Source of the DNA: G965261475 sp965261475 [NCBI: bacterium]
GTDB lineage: Bacteria; SAR324; XYD2-FULL-50-16
Assembly (NCBI GenBank): GCA_965261475.1
Contig: OZ253454.1
Location: 1,302,001 to 1,366,000 of the forward strand
DNA length: 64,000 nt
Direction: 5' to 3'
Part shown: positions 36,046 through 44,979 of the stretch, in pieces
Layout of the letters: each line of letters starts with the position of its first letter
Position numbering within the stretch: position 1 is the first letter of the stretch
Position numbers and translations under genes: made by a program
Notes under the pieces: model-generated
What the model was told of the DNA's origin: nothing
The model's database searches: none
What the model saw: the letters and a program-made list of their open reading frames with translations, nothing else

Positions 36046-37017
36046 CTAACGTCTTTTTAAAACTAATAAATTCCTAAACAAAAGACAGCAAAGGGCAAAA
36101 AATAAAAAATACTGATAGTACTCCTGCCATAAAATAGTTTCTGTTTCTTCTACTTGTCTTTTGCTTTTTCCGTGAATAAATTTTTTATAAAAAGCCCCTA
36201 AATCTGCTTGTTTGGTATGCACAGGAAAATAAGCTGATTTAGTTATTTTAGCTATTTTGATTAAAGTTGCTTCGTCTAACTTACTGACTACAGACTCCCC
36301 TTCAAATTTAATTGCTCTACCTTTCTGATCCACTAAACGCACTCCTTGCGGATTACCAATTCCTATAGTGTAAATACTAATACCTTTTTCTGCTGCTATT
36401 TTAGCCGCCTCTAATGGCTCATCTCCTCTACTTTCTCCGTCTGTTAACAAAATAATATCTTGATATAAAATTTCATCAGAGTGCAAGACTCTATCTATAG
36501 CCGTAAGTAGTGCTTGCTCTAATTGCGTGCCTCCTTTGACTAAATCGTGTACACCAACTCTGTTAAGAATTGTACTAAAATAATTATAATCTACCGTTAA
36601 AGGTGATTTGATAGCAGAGTTGCCTGCAAAAACTACTAGCGCTACCCTATCACCTGTTAGCTCTTTTAAAATGCTAAAGATTAATTCTTTAGCTCGAATC
36701 AATCTGTTGGGTCGAACATCTTGGGCTAGCATACTTTTAGATAAATCTAATAAAAAGACAACATCTCTGCCCGTTTGAGAACTAGTTACTCTTTTGGGGT
36801 TGCCTTGCAACCTAGCAATACTAAAAACCAAAAAGAATAAACACAACATTTCTAAAAAAAATTTTGTTTTATTATAATAAGAAAAGGAAAATCCCTTCTC
36901 TAGAAAAATTTGATCTATTCTTTGTCTTTTTTTTTCTAATTGCAAAAAACCATAAATAAAAACTGGAATGCAAAAGAGTAAAAACAAAAATATACTATTT
37001 GCTAATTGAAACTTCAT
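36046..37017 (-). CDS. VWA-domain membrane protein, BatA/BatB-like
   Basis: Two N-terminal membrane segments (about residues 8-25 and 55-70), a von Willebrand A domain (about 85-280) and a C-terminal membrane segment (about 300-318) match the BatA/BatB architecture. The MIDAS metal site is intact: DLSKS (Asp91, Ser93, Ser95), a threonine near residue 160 and DGES. BatA/B normally sit with a MoxR ATPase and a DUF58 protein; neither is here. It overlaps the znuB stop by four bases (ATGA), so it is co-translated with the zinc transporter genes. Its role is unknown. Confidence 0.82.
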   Translation of the reverse strand: MKFQLANSIFLFLLFCIPVFIYGFLQLEKKRQRIDQIFLEKGFSFSYYNKTKFFLEMLCLFFLVFSIARLQGNPKRVTSSQTGRDVVFLLDLSKSMLAQDVRPNRLIRAKELIFSILKELTGDRVALVVFAGNSAIKSPLTVDYNYFSTILNRVGVHDLVKGGTQLEQALLTAIDRVLHSDEILYQDIILLTDGESRGDEPLEAAKIAAEKGISIYTIGIGNPQGVRLVDQKGRAIKFEGESVVSKLDEATLIKIAKITKSAYFPVHTKQADLGAFYKKFIHGKSKRQVEETETILWQEYYQYFLFFALCCLLFRNLLVLKRR

Positions 37018-37820
37018 TTAATAAAAAAATTTTTCACTACATAGGAAACAAAAAAAAATAAAATCAAAACAAAAACAATAGCGCTGCTTGTTGGAATATC
37101 TACCCACAAAGAACTCAGAATACCTAAAATAATCCCTAAAAAATTAAAGCACACACTCAATAGCACAGATTGCATAAAACTTTTGCTAAAAACTTGAGCA
37201 GTTAATACTGGAATGACTAGCATAGCTCCAACCAAAAGTCCTCCAATAACTTTGAGAGAAATAGAAGTAATAATAGCAATCATCCACACAAAAATTATTT
37301 CAAAAAATTTATAGTACTTAAGTCTCTCGCGAGCAAAATTTTTATCCAAACAAACTATAAAAAATGACCTCCACCAAAAAAATACGCAACACAAAATAAA
37401 TATATTGACTATAAGAAACCAAGTAGCTTCTACACTGTTAATTAGTAAAATATTACCAAACAAAAAGGTTTCCAAAGAAAAGACAGAATTCCTGGCTAAA
37501 TGCGAAAAAAAAATAATAACTGCTAGTCCTCCTGTCAGCAAGAGCATAGCTACAGCTTCTGGTGGAAACTTTTTTTTATTCCAAAAAAATACAAGTATGA
37601 GGCTACTACAAGTGGAAGTTAGTACAGCCGATAATAAGGGATGTATAGAAATAAAAAACCCTACGCCTACCCCTGCTAGCGCAGTATGAGACAACATATC
37701 TGCAATCATAGCTTGTCTACCAGCTACTAAAAAATTGCCTGCAATAGCACAGGTAATAGCCATTACAGAGCCTACCAACAAAGCTCTAATCAAAAAAGTA
37801 TGTTGCCAAAACTCTATCAT
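37014..37820 (-). CDS. znuB: Zinc/manganese ABC transporter permease (ZnuB family)
   Basis: ABC-3 family inner-membrane permease of 268 residues with about eight hydrophobic segments and typical motifs (GRQAMIADMLSHTALAGVGVGFF; KVIGGLLVGAMLVIPVLTAQ). It forms the channel of a ZnuABC importer with the next two genes. Zinc is the likely substrate because of the histidine tail on the ATPase, but manganese cannot be excluded. Confidence 0.9.
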   Translation of the reverse strand: MIEFWQHTFLIRALLVGSVMAITCAIAGNFLVAGRQAMIADMLSHTALAGVGVGFFISIHPLLSAVLTSTCSSLILVFFWNKKKFPPEAVAMLLLTGGLAVIIFFSHLARNSVFSLETFLFGNILLINSVEATWFLIVNIFILCCVFFWWRSFFIVCLDKNFARERLKYYKFFEIIFVWMIAIITSISLKVIGGLLVGAMLVIPVLTAQVFSKSFMQSVLLSVCFNFLGIILGILSSLWVDIPTSSAIVFVLILFFFVSYVVKNFFIK

Positions 37821-37825
37821 AAAAT

Positions 37826-38554
37826 TTAATGATGGTGGTGAATCAGAGTAGTTTCACTATGAAAACTATCTTGCTGTACTCTTTGACAGTTACTACTAAT
37901 AGATTTACTAAATTCTAATGGATGACAACCACTATACAATTTTTTATCCAAACATAAAATTCTTTTGGTTTGCTCTATGACATAGTTAATTTCGTGTGAA
38001 ACAAACAAAATAGTAATAGCGTGCTGTTGGTTAAGATAAGATAACAATTGATAAATTTTAATTTTAGTTGGACTATCTACTTCCTGTAAAGGCTCATCAA
38101 ATAATAAAAAATTAGGATTATGAATAATAGCACGGGCTATCACAATCCTTTGTTGCTGCCCCCCAGATAAAGAATGTAAATTTTTTTGAAGAAAATCAAC
38201 ACTAAGACCAACGTCTGCTAAACTTTTGATCATCAGCTGTTTATTTTTTGTTCTAGTAAGTGATTGACGAATACCCATAGATAAAAATTCGCCAACAGAC
38301 ATAGAAAATTGATTTTGTAATTGTAATCTTTGCGGAACATAGCCAATAACTGCATCTTGTGCTAAAAAAATTTTACCCGAACTTGGTTTATAATACTTCA
38401 TAATAGATAACATCAAGGAAGATTTACCAGCGCCATTAGGACCTATTAAACCTACATATTCTCCCTTAAAAATTTTAAAACTAATATTATCTAAAACTTT
38501 TTCAGTGCCTAAAGATAAGCTAAAATTTTTTAGCGATAAAATAATATTTTCCAT
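37826..38554 (-). CDS. znuC: Zinc ABC transporter ATP-binding protein (ZnuC)
   Basis: ABC ATPase of 242 residues with Walker A (GPNGAGKSSLM), Q-loop (VPQRLQ), signature LSGGQQQRIVIARA, Walker B (LLFDEPLQEVD) and the H-loop (SHEI). The C-terminus ends in HHHH, consistent with metal sensing or binding as in ZnuC. Gaps of 5 and 7 bases tie it to znuB and znuA. Confidence 0.92.
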   Translation of the reverse strand: MENIILSLKNFSLSLGTEKVLDNISFKIFKGEYVGLIGPNGAGKSSLMLSIMKYYKPSSGKIFLAQDAVIGYVPQRLQLQNQFSMSVGEFLSMGIRQSLTRTKNKQLMIKSLADVGLSVDFLQKNLHSLSGGQQQRIVIARAIIHNPNFLLFDEPLQEVDSPTKIKIYQLLSYLNQQHAITILFVSHEINYVIEQTKRILCLDKKLYSGCHPLEFSKSISSNCQRVQQDSFHSETTLIHHHH

Positions 38555-38561
38555 TGAATAA

Positions 38562-39470
38562 TTAATTGCAAACCAAAGCGGTCTTTAATTGGTGTAAATT
38601 TTGCCGCATTCTTGATAAATAACCTTCTGATTTCCAAGCAAGGTTGTCTATAACTAAAAATTGTGCACTAGTTTCTTGTAAGAGAATATCTGCAAACCTA
38701 TGCGGTGTATTTTCTTCTACCAAAATAAAATTGACTTCCTTTTTGACCAATTTTTTAAATTTCAAAATACTCTCTGCTGACGGTTTAGCTAAAGTAGTAA
38801 ACCCAGAGAGTGAGTAAGTTATAAATTTATAACGCTCAGCTAAGTAACCCATAAAATCATGGCTCACAATCACTGTATTTTTTTTACAACTAGCTAAAAT
38901 ATTTTTATATTGTTGGTGTATTTGTAAAAAAATATTTTTTAAATTTTCTGCTCTTTGAGAGTAAAATTCTTGTTTACTTGGATCTAGTTTAGCAAATTCT
39001 GCTCCTAGTAAAATTGTTATTTTTGACATAGCAACTGGATCGAGCCAAATATGTGGATCTAGCAGCTTCACTGCTTTACTTTCTTTTTGACTGCTATCTA
39101 GTTGTATTGCTAAAAATAACTCTGATAACTCTCCTTGAATAGAGATAGTTTGTTTTTTTCTTTGCTGAGCTAAGTTTTTTGCCCAAACTTCTAGAGAATC
39201 TGTTATGTAGATAAATAAATCTGCATTATTGATTGCAATAATATTTTTAGCAGACGGATAAAATTTATGTGGATCTGCATTGGTTAAGTTTTCCAAAATA
39301 ACTTCTGGAGCAATCTTTTGAACCAAAAACGCAAGGGGGGAGAAGCTAGTTACTACTTTGAGCGTTTCTTTAGCAAAGCTTGTTTGCCAAACGAAAAAAA
39401 AACTAGCAAATAAAATAAATATTTTTTGATTTTGAAAAGACCAGTTCTGAGAACTAGTAAATTTATTCAT
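38562..39470 (-). CDS. znuA: Zinc ABC transporter substrate-binding protein (ZnuA)
   Basis: Cluster A-I periplasmic metal-binding protein. A signal peptide with a longish basic n-region (to about residue 33, SFAKE) precedes the ligand residues: histidine in DPHKFYP, histidine in DPHIWLDP, histidine in VSHDFMGYLAE, and aspartate in LVIDNLAW. The flexible His-rich loop of many ZnuA proteins is absent. Only 22 bases separate it from lysC upstream, leaving no room for a normal Zur-controlled promoter. Confidence 0.9.
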   Translation of the reverse strand: MNKFTSSQNWSFQNQKIFILFASFFFVWQTSFAKETLKVVTSFSPLAFLVQKIAPEVILENLTNADPHKFYPSAKNIIAINNADLFIYITDSLEVWAKNLAQQRKKQTISIQGELSELFLAIQLDSSQKESKAVKLLDPHIWLDPVAMSKITILLGAEFAKLDPSKQEFYSQRAENLKNIFLQIHQQYKNILASCKKNTVIVSHDFMGYLAERYKFITYSLSGFTTLAKPSAESILKFKKLVKKEVNFILVEENTPHRFADILLQETSAQFLVIDNLAWKSEGYLSRMRQNLHQLKTALVCN

Positions 39471-39492
39471 GTAATTTATTTTATTATCTAAA

Positions 39493-40866
39493 TTAGTCTA
39501 TGTCTGCTATGATTTCTTGGTGTAAAAGACGAAGTGCTTTATCTGCATCTTTAGTGCAAACTACACAAGAGATATTAATCTCTGACGAGCCTTGTGAAAT
39601 AACTTCAATATTGATATTCCCATTTGCTAAAATAGAAAACATCTTCCCCGCCGAGCCTACATGTTGTCTTAAACCCCTGCCAACTAAACTAATAATACTC
39701 ATTTGATTATTGATGGTTACCTTTCCTAAAACATTTAACTCTTGCATCATAGAGCTAGGCATTTCTTGCTCATTCAAAGTAAGAGAGACATTCACTTTAG
39801 AAGTAGCAATAATGTCTATAATGATTTTATATTTGCTAAAAATATCAAACAATCGCCCCATAAAACCATAAGCCATCAGCATTTTATTAGAATGGATATT
39901 GAGTACCAAAATATTTTTTTTGCAAGTAATAGCAACAGCACCACTAGCAACAGATATGTTGTTGGCATCTACTAGCGTTCCTTCACCCTCAGGATCAAAA
40001 GTATTTTTAATACGAATAGGAATTGGTTTTTGAGTTATATAACTTATCGCAGATGGGTGGATAACTTCTGAACCGTAATAGGTTAACTCCTCTGCTTCTT
40101 CTGGGTGGATGCTTGTAAGCAGTTTGGTTTTACGAATTAAATTAGGGTCAGCACTAAAAACACCATCTACTTCTTTCCAAATTTGTAATTCTTTAACCCT
40201 AAAAGCAGTAGCTAGCAGGCAAGCTGTAAAATCTGTATAACCCCTGCCTAAATTAGCTAAGATTCCATGAGGGAAATTACCTAAAAACCCTGTAAAAATT
40301 AGTACTTTTTCTTTTGCTTCTGTTTGATATTCTTTTAATTTTTTTTCTATCTCTAAAAAAAATTTATAATCTGCTTCTATAAAATTTCCTTTAATCAGGT
40401 TAGCTAGGTCTACCGCTTTTGTTGCAACGCCTCTATCTTCTAAAAATGCAGCAAATATTTTAGCGGATAATTGCTCCCCCACACTCAAAATATTATCTTC
40501 AGATTTGTGCGTCATTTCACCAATAATGCTGATTGCCTTTAAAAATTCTTTCAAAGCAGTTAGTTTTTTTTCTACATATTTGTAGCAATTTTCCTTGATT
40601 TTTTGACTCTTAATCTGGTGTAAATACAAAAAATGTTTTTCTTGTAACTCTTGAATAATTTTTTGAGTACCTCCCTTATTTTTAACTGCTAGCTGAGCAG
40701 CCTCTAATAATTTAGTTGTAGTCCCTTCTTTTTTATCTTGATCACTCAGCGCTGACACTGTTACCACTATATTATCCTGTTTTAAATAATCAACAACAAT
40801 AGTAGTAGCTCTTTTAAGACCTCCTTTTTTTCCAAGTGAAGTTCCTCCAAATTTTTGAGCAATCAT
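39493..40866 (-). CDS. lysC: Aspartokinase (monofunctional, class III-like)
   Basis: Phosphorylates aspartate, the first step to lysine, threonine and methionine. The kinase domain has AQKFGGTSLGKKGG, NLGRGYTDFTACLLA and WKEVDGVFSADPNLI. Two C-terminal ACT domains (from about residue 305) give feedback control. At 457 residues it matches LysC of E. coli rather than the bifunctional ThrA/MetL or the short alpha/beta types. The ATG at 40866 gives MIAQKFGG; an upstream in-frame TTG is unlikely. thrB and thrC, metXW and metY of the same pathway are also in this window. Confidence 0.95.
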   Translation of the reverse strand: MIAQKFGGTSLGKKGGLKRATTIVVDYLKQDNIVVTVSALSDQDKKEGTTTKLLEAAQLAVKNKGGTQKIIQELQEKHFLYLHQIKSQKIKENCYKYVEKKLTALKEFLKAISIIGEMTHKSEDNILSVGEQLSAKIFAAFLEDRGVATKAVDLANLIKGNFIEADYKFFLEIEKKLKEYQTEAKEKVLIFTGFLGNFPHGILANLGRGYTDFTACLLATAFRVKELQIWKEVDGVFSADPNLIRKTKLLTSIHPEEAEELTYYGSEVIHPSAISYITQKPIPIRIKNTFDPEGEGTLVDANNISVASGAVAITCKKNILVLNIHSNKMLMAYGFMGRLFDIFSKYKIIIDIIATSKVNVSLTLNEQEMPSSMMQELNVLGKVTINNQMSIISLVGRGLRQHVGSAGKMFSILANGNINIEVISQGSSEINISCVVCTKDADKALRLLHQEIIADID

Positions 40867-40877
40867 AGTCAATATTT

Positions 40878-41702
40878 TTATATTAGATATCTAGTTTCAT
40901 AAAAGAAAACAACTATTGCAAAAAAGTATAACAACATATTTATTTTAGCTTCAAAAGAATGAGAAATCGTATAAAAATTCTTCCATAGAATGAAAATACC
41001 ATAAATAAACCAAAAAAAGATAGGAAGCAATAGCCTTAAATTCCAAGTTAAAAAAAAATTTTGTTGTAAATTACTGCCTCCTATAAATAAAGATAAAAAA
41101 ATAGCTACAGACAAGCAAAAAAAACCTATGTTTATTAAAAAACTATTATTGCTTTGCAATGTGCTAATGCTAGGTAAATAGCGATTTAGAGATACTCTTT
41201 TCTGCTTAAGCTGAAAATCACAAATAAGAAAAAAAATGCTAGTGATAAATACAATAGAAAAAATTAAATAGGTAAAAATAAAAAACACAACATGGATAAA
41301 AAGCAATATTTTTTGTAAAACTAATTGTTGTGCTAAAAAATCGCTACGATGTTTTAATAATACAAAGGACAAAATTAGCAAAAAAAATACAAATCCAGAC
41401 AGCACCAAGCTCCAGTAAATTTCATTTTTGATTTTGATAATAAAAATAAATGCTAAATTGATAGCAAAAGCACAAAAAAACACAATCATACTAGATTGCA
41501 ACCAGTATTGTAGACCCCAAATAACAAAGTAAGAAGTTTGTAACAAGACCAATAGAATAGCAGCAGCAAAAACTAGAGGGAATAACCTTTGTTGTTTTTT
41601 AAAAAACATAATCCAAGATAACAACCAACAGTGGAAACCTACTAAAATAATAAGTTTAAAATAATAAGGAGCAATGTACTCTATAAAGTTAATGCTTGAC
41701 AT
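40878..41702 (-). CDS. CcsA/YpjD-family integral membrane protein
   Basis: A 274-residue protein with about eight membrane segments and little else. The segment order and the region LLFIHVVFFIFTYLIFSIVFITSIFFL followed by a QLKQKR turn and TWNLRLLLPIFFWFIYGIFI near the end match the YpjD/HemX-like cytochrome c assembly family (CcsA/CcmC superfamily). The tryptophan-rich WWD haem motif of true CcsA is not seen. Function in this organism is unknown. It is 11 bases before lysC. Confidence 0.65.
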   Translation of the reverse strand: MSSINFIEYIAPYYFKLIILVGFHCWLLSWIMFFKKQQRLFPLVFAAAILLVLLQTSYFVIWGLQYWLQSSMIVFFCAFAINLAFIFIIKIKNEIYWSLVLSGFVFFLLILSFVLLKHRSDFLAQQLVLQKILLFIHVVFFIFTYLIFSIVFITSIFFLICDFQLKQKRVSLNRYLPSISTLQSNNSFLINIGFFCLSVAIFLSLFIGGSNLQQNFFLTWNLRLLLPIFFWFIYGIFILWKNFYTISHSFEAKINMLLYFFAIVVFFYETRYLI

Positions 41703-41820
41703 TATAGTTATGTTACATATACAAAAATACTCAAATTTTATATTCTAGTATACTGTGTAAAAATAAATTGCTTCTTTTAAAAACTAGTAGCTAATGTCTT
41801 TATAATAATTGCATCAGGTG

Positions 41821-43035
41821 TTAGAGGCAACAAAGAAAGTCAGTTAAAACTTTGAGTGCTTTTTCAATATCTGCTAAATACACTAGCTCGCTAGGGTGAT
41901 GACTAACTCCATTAGGGCTTCTCACAAATAACATTGCCGCAGGCATACTACTCGCCATAATCATAGCGTCATGACCTGCACCACTATTTAGATAATAAGG
42001 CTCTATATTTTGATTTTTAAAAGATTGGCTAAGTAATTTTTTGACTTGAGCTGAGCACTCTACAGTATTTTTAGTGCCTAAAATACTTTTTTTAAAACCA
42101 ACATTGCTATCATTTGCTAATTTTTGTAAATGTTTAGCAGTTTTAATCAAAAACTGCTCTCTTATTTCATTGTTATAATGACGTACATCTAAAGTTAGCA
42201 GTGTTTTATCGCTAATAATATTAACGCTATTAGGGTAATTGACTATTTCACCACAAGTTGCAACCAAACCGTCTTGGCTACAAGCTTCTTTGGTAATATA
42301 CAAAATTGCCTTAGAGGCACAAACAAGAGCGTCTTGTCTATCGCCCATCAAACAAGTACCTGCATGATTTGCCTTTCCTGCAAACTCCATCATCCAATGA
42401 GTTTGTCCGACTATGCCATTGACAATACCCAAAGACACTCCGCTATTTTGTAATACAAACCCCTGCTCTGTGTGTATTTCTAAAAATAAATCTCCCTTTT
42501 GAAACTTGCTAGTTTGATTGATTTTAGTAGGAGTTAAACCAAAGTTTTCAATAGCTTCCTTCATAGATATTCCGTCTTGGTCTAACTCTTGTAAATATTC
42601 TAAAGGAAACCTACCAATTCTCCCTAAACTTCCTAAAAAATTTTTTCTATACCTAGAGCCCTCCTCGTCAGAAAATCCAATTACTTCTATATTGTGTTTC
42701 AAGGTTATATTTTTTTTTTGCAGAATTTTTAATAAAGACAAGGGAAGTAAAAAACCTAAAATCCCATCATATTTTCCTGCGTTAACTACAGTGTCTAAAT
42801 GAGATCCTATGATCAGTGTAGGTGAATTTTTTTTGTAAATATAACTACCTATAATATTACCAATATTATCTACTCTCACACTCAATCCAACTTCTTCCAT
42901 CCAACTTGTAACCAAGCGATGCACTTGCCTCATAGGAGCTGTTAAAAATCTCCTAGTAATATTTTCTTTGCTTTCACTATGCAAAGCCAAGGTATCGCAT
43001 CTATCTAAAACTTCTTGAGCAAAATTGATAGCCAT
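41821..43035 (-). CDS. M20-family Zn amidohydrolase (allantoate amidohydrolase/N-carbamoyl-amino acid hydrolase type)
   Basis: A di-zinc hydrolase of the hydantoinase/carbamoylase family that removes carbamoyl or ureido groups. Metal and substrate motifs: GSHLDTVVNAGKYDG, FSDEEGSRY, HTEQG, and C-terminal SGAGHDAMIMAS...VRSPNGVSHHPSELV. The lid domain carries the MEFAGKANHAGTCLMGDRQDAL motif. Substrate (allantoate, N-carbamoyl-beta-alanine or N-carbamoyl-L-amino acid) cannot be settled by eye. The ATG at 43035 is preferred to a TTG two codons upstream. BMP transport genes elsewhere in the window could supply a purine or pyrimidine breakdown product; that link is inference. Confidence 0.85.
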   Translation of the reverse strand: MAINFAQEVLDRCDTLALHSESKENITRRFLTAPMRQVHRLVTSWMEEVGLSVRVDNIGNIIGSYIYKKNSPTLIIGSHLDTVVNAGKYDGILGFLLPLSLLKILQKKNITLKHNIEVIGFSDEEGSRYRKNFLGSLGRIGRFPLEYLQELDQDGISMKEAIENFGLTPTKINQTSKFQKGDLFLEIHTEQGFVLQNSGVSLGIVNGIVGQTHWMMEFAGKANHAGTCLMGDRQDALVCASKAILYITKEACSQDGLVATCGEIVNYPNSVNIISDKTLLTLDVRHYNNEIREQFLIKTAKHLQKLANDSNVGFKKSILGTKNTVECSAQVKKLLSQSFKNQNIEPYYLNSGAGHDAMIMASSMPAAMLFVRSPNGVSHHPSELVYLADIEKALKVLTDFLCCL

Positions 43036-43053
43036 ATTCAAAATTTTGATTAC

Positions 43054-44241
43054 TTATAGTTCTTCATTCAAAATAAATTGAATTCTTTTTTCTGCTGTTT
43101 GAAGAGCTTTGTTGATATTTTCTCCAAATAAAATCCTCTCTAATTGCTCTGTCAATATTTCTTGTATTTCAATCCAACGCGGGTGTGCCTGCGGAGAAGT
43201 AGCTGTTTTTAAGGTTTCTAAAAAAACAAGTAACTCCGGATGTTCTTTTTGATAAAAATCAGAGTGCACAGCTTTTTTATCTGACGGAAACAAAGTAGTA
43301 ATGCGCTCTGTAATTACTTTAGTATTTTCTGGTCTAACCAAAAAGCGAATTAATTTTTCTGCTAGCTCCTGATTCTTTGTATTTTTGGTAATAGCAAGCA
43401 CCTGCGCACCAGCAAAGTTTACACTTTTACCAGTAGGAGCCACTGGCAAAGGAGTCACTGCAAAATTTAAACTAGGAGATTCCTTATGAAATCTAACGAT
43501 TTGTCCAGGCTCTTCGAGCATAAACCCTAGTTTGCCTGATTGAAATTGTTTTCTTACTACAATATTTTCATCAAACAAACTATATTGCTTGAGGAGATTA
43601 TAAAATTGGACTGCTTCAAAAAAAGGTTTGCTATTAACCCCCGTTGTTTTCCAATCAGAATGAATTAGTTTAGCTCCATTAGACCAAGCAAAAGGTAGAA
43701 ACTTCTGCCAAGTAGTATAAGCGCCCGTTTTTAATCCATATCCATAAATATCTTTGCTTAAGTTTTGAATCGCCTTTGATTGTTTGAGCAACTCATCCCA
43801 GTTTTTTGGTGGAGCAGAGAATCCTGCTTTTGCTAACAAGTCCTTGTTATAAAACAAAGCCCCCGTAGAAAGAGTCCAAGGTACGCCGTAATACTTGCCT
43901 TGATAATAAGTAGGCTCCCAGTTTGATAAGCTACGGAGTAAATCTTTTGGCTCTATAGCTTTTAATCCTCCATCTTGACTAAAACCAGCAATCCAGGTAG
44001 AGCCTACCTCAATCACATCAGGAGCTTGATTAGCAGCAAAAGCAGTGACAATTTTATTGAAACCATCTGCCCAAGTTAACCTTTCTAACACAACTCTAAT
44101 ATCTGGATTTTCTGCTTCAAATTTTTCAATTACAGGTTTGATCCAGTCTTCACTCCAAAACTGCCAAAATTTCAGCTCCGTAATGCTAAAAGCATAGATA
44201 GGGACCAAACAAAAACTAAAAATTAAAATATATTTTTTCAT
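43054..44241 (-). CDS. ABC transporter extracellular substrate-binding protein, sugar (MalE/UgpB) type
   Basis: Family 1 extracellular solute-binding protein of 395 residues. The signal peptide is MKKYILIFSFCLVPIYAFS with no lipobox. The family pattern is clear: LKFWQFWSEDWIKPVIEKFEAENPDIRV, AANQAPDVIEVGSTW, YGVPWTLSTGALFYNKDLL and NFAGAQVLAITKNTKNQELAEKLIRFL. The ligand is probably a sugar or polyol. No MalF/MalG-type permeases are in the window. Its start overlaps the lspA stop by four bases. Confidence 0.88.
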   Translation of the reverse strand: MKKYILIFSFCLVPIYAFSITELKFWQFWSEDWIKPVIEKFEAENPDIRVVLERLTWADGFNKIVTAFAANQAPDVIEVGSTWIAGFSQDGGLKAIEPKDLLRSLSNWEPTYYQGKYYGVPWTLSTGALFYNKDLLAKAGFSAPPKNWDELLKQSKAIQNLSKDIYGYGLKTGAYTTWQKFLPFAWSNGAKLIHSDWKTTGVNSKPFFEAVQFYNLLKQYSLFDENIVVRKQFQSGKLGFMLEEPGQIVRFHKESPSLNFAVTPLPVAPTGKSVNFAGAQVLAITKNTKNQELAEKLIRFLVRPENTKVITERITTLFPSDKKAVHSDFYQKEHPELLVFLETLKTATSPQAHPRWIEIQEILTEQLERILFGENINKALQTAEKRIQFILNEEL

Positions 44242-44744
44242 TTTCTTTTATAACTAAAATTAAACCTGCTAATATCCTTCCACAAAACTAATAAAACCCC
44301 AATAGAAATAAAATCATCTGCTAAATTATTGACAAAAAAACTAGTGGTAAAAAACCTAAAATGCATAAAATCTGTTACCGCTTGGAAAACAAACCTGTCA
44401 AACAAATTACCCGTAGCACCTGCTAAAATCAGCGCCCACCCTAGCTTTTGTGAGCTAACCAAATTATCCCAAGAACGAATTGCATAGGTTAAAATTACAA
44501 TTGTAAATAATGAAGGTAGAATAAACAAAAATGGAATTTGAATATAAGATGGAACAGTTGCAAAAATACTCCAAGCCATACCTTTGTTTGCTACATAGAG
44601 CAAATCCAAAAAATTAGGAATGAATTGTATAACTTGCCCATCTGCTAAAAATAATCTAGCAAAATACTTAGAGGTCTGGTCACACAAAAAAAGAATAACA
44701 ATAATATAAAAAAAGACATATAAAGAAAATTTTTGTTTTTTCAT
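44238..44744 (-). CDS. lspA: Lipoprotein signal peptidase II
   Basis: Inner-membrane aspartic protease that removes signal peptides from lipidated prolipoproteins, such as the BMP lipoprotein at 29.8 kb. Four membrane segments are visible, with the catalytic regions GNLFDRFVFQAVTDF and FFVNNLADDFISIG holding the aspartate pair. At 168 residues it is normal. It is followed by the sugar-binding protein gene with an ATGA overlap, rather than by ileS/ispH neighbours. Confidence 0.95.
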   Translation of the reverse strand: MKKQKFSLYVFFYIIVILFLCDQTSKYFARLFLADGQVIQFIPNFLDLLYVANKGMAWSIFATVPSYIQIPFLFILPSLFTIVILTYAIRSWDNLVSSQKLGWALILAGATGNLFDRFVFQAVTDFMHFRFFTTSFFVNNLADDFISIGVLLVLWKDISRFNFSYKRK

Positions 44745-44979
44745 AAAAATCTTTAAAAAATAATTATAATCGTAACACTACCTCATGACGCACTATATCC
44801 TATCCTTGCTCAAAACACTATTCGTCAAGTCTTGTGATATCCTAGCTTATTTTACCTTATAATACTATTGGTTTAGAACTAGTTTGAGACTTAGCAAAAT
44901 TAAGCTCACAAGATGATATTTTAAATTTTATAAATCGCCTGTTTTCAACATTATTCGCATAACTGCAATCCCCAAAAAA
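44745..44979 (-). other. 235-base gap between thrC and lspA with an inverted repeat
   Basis: No gene or clear terminator is seen. CTTGTGA (44831-44837) plus GCTTA (44845-44849) can pair with TAAGC plus TCACAAG (44901-44912), a 12-bp stem with a 7-base bulge in one arm, lying in the probable leader of lspA. Close to thrC the minus strand holds a 13-mer also found in the metY leader. Confidence 0.35.

Noticed and set aside
42518-42802. ORF on the plus strand opposite the amidohydrolase gene
   Set aside because: Antisense frame of a well-supported gene; it has no initiation context or recognisable domain. The same holds for similar ORFs opposite or within uvrA, carB, fabF, yggS, lysC and gspE.
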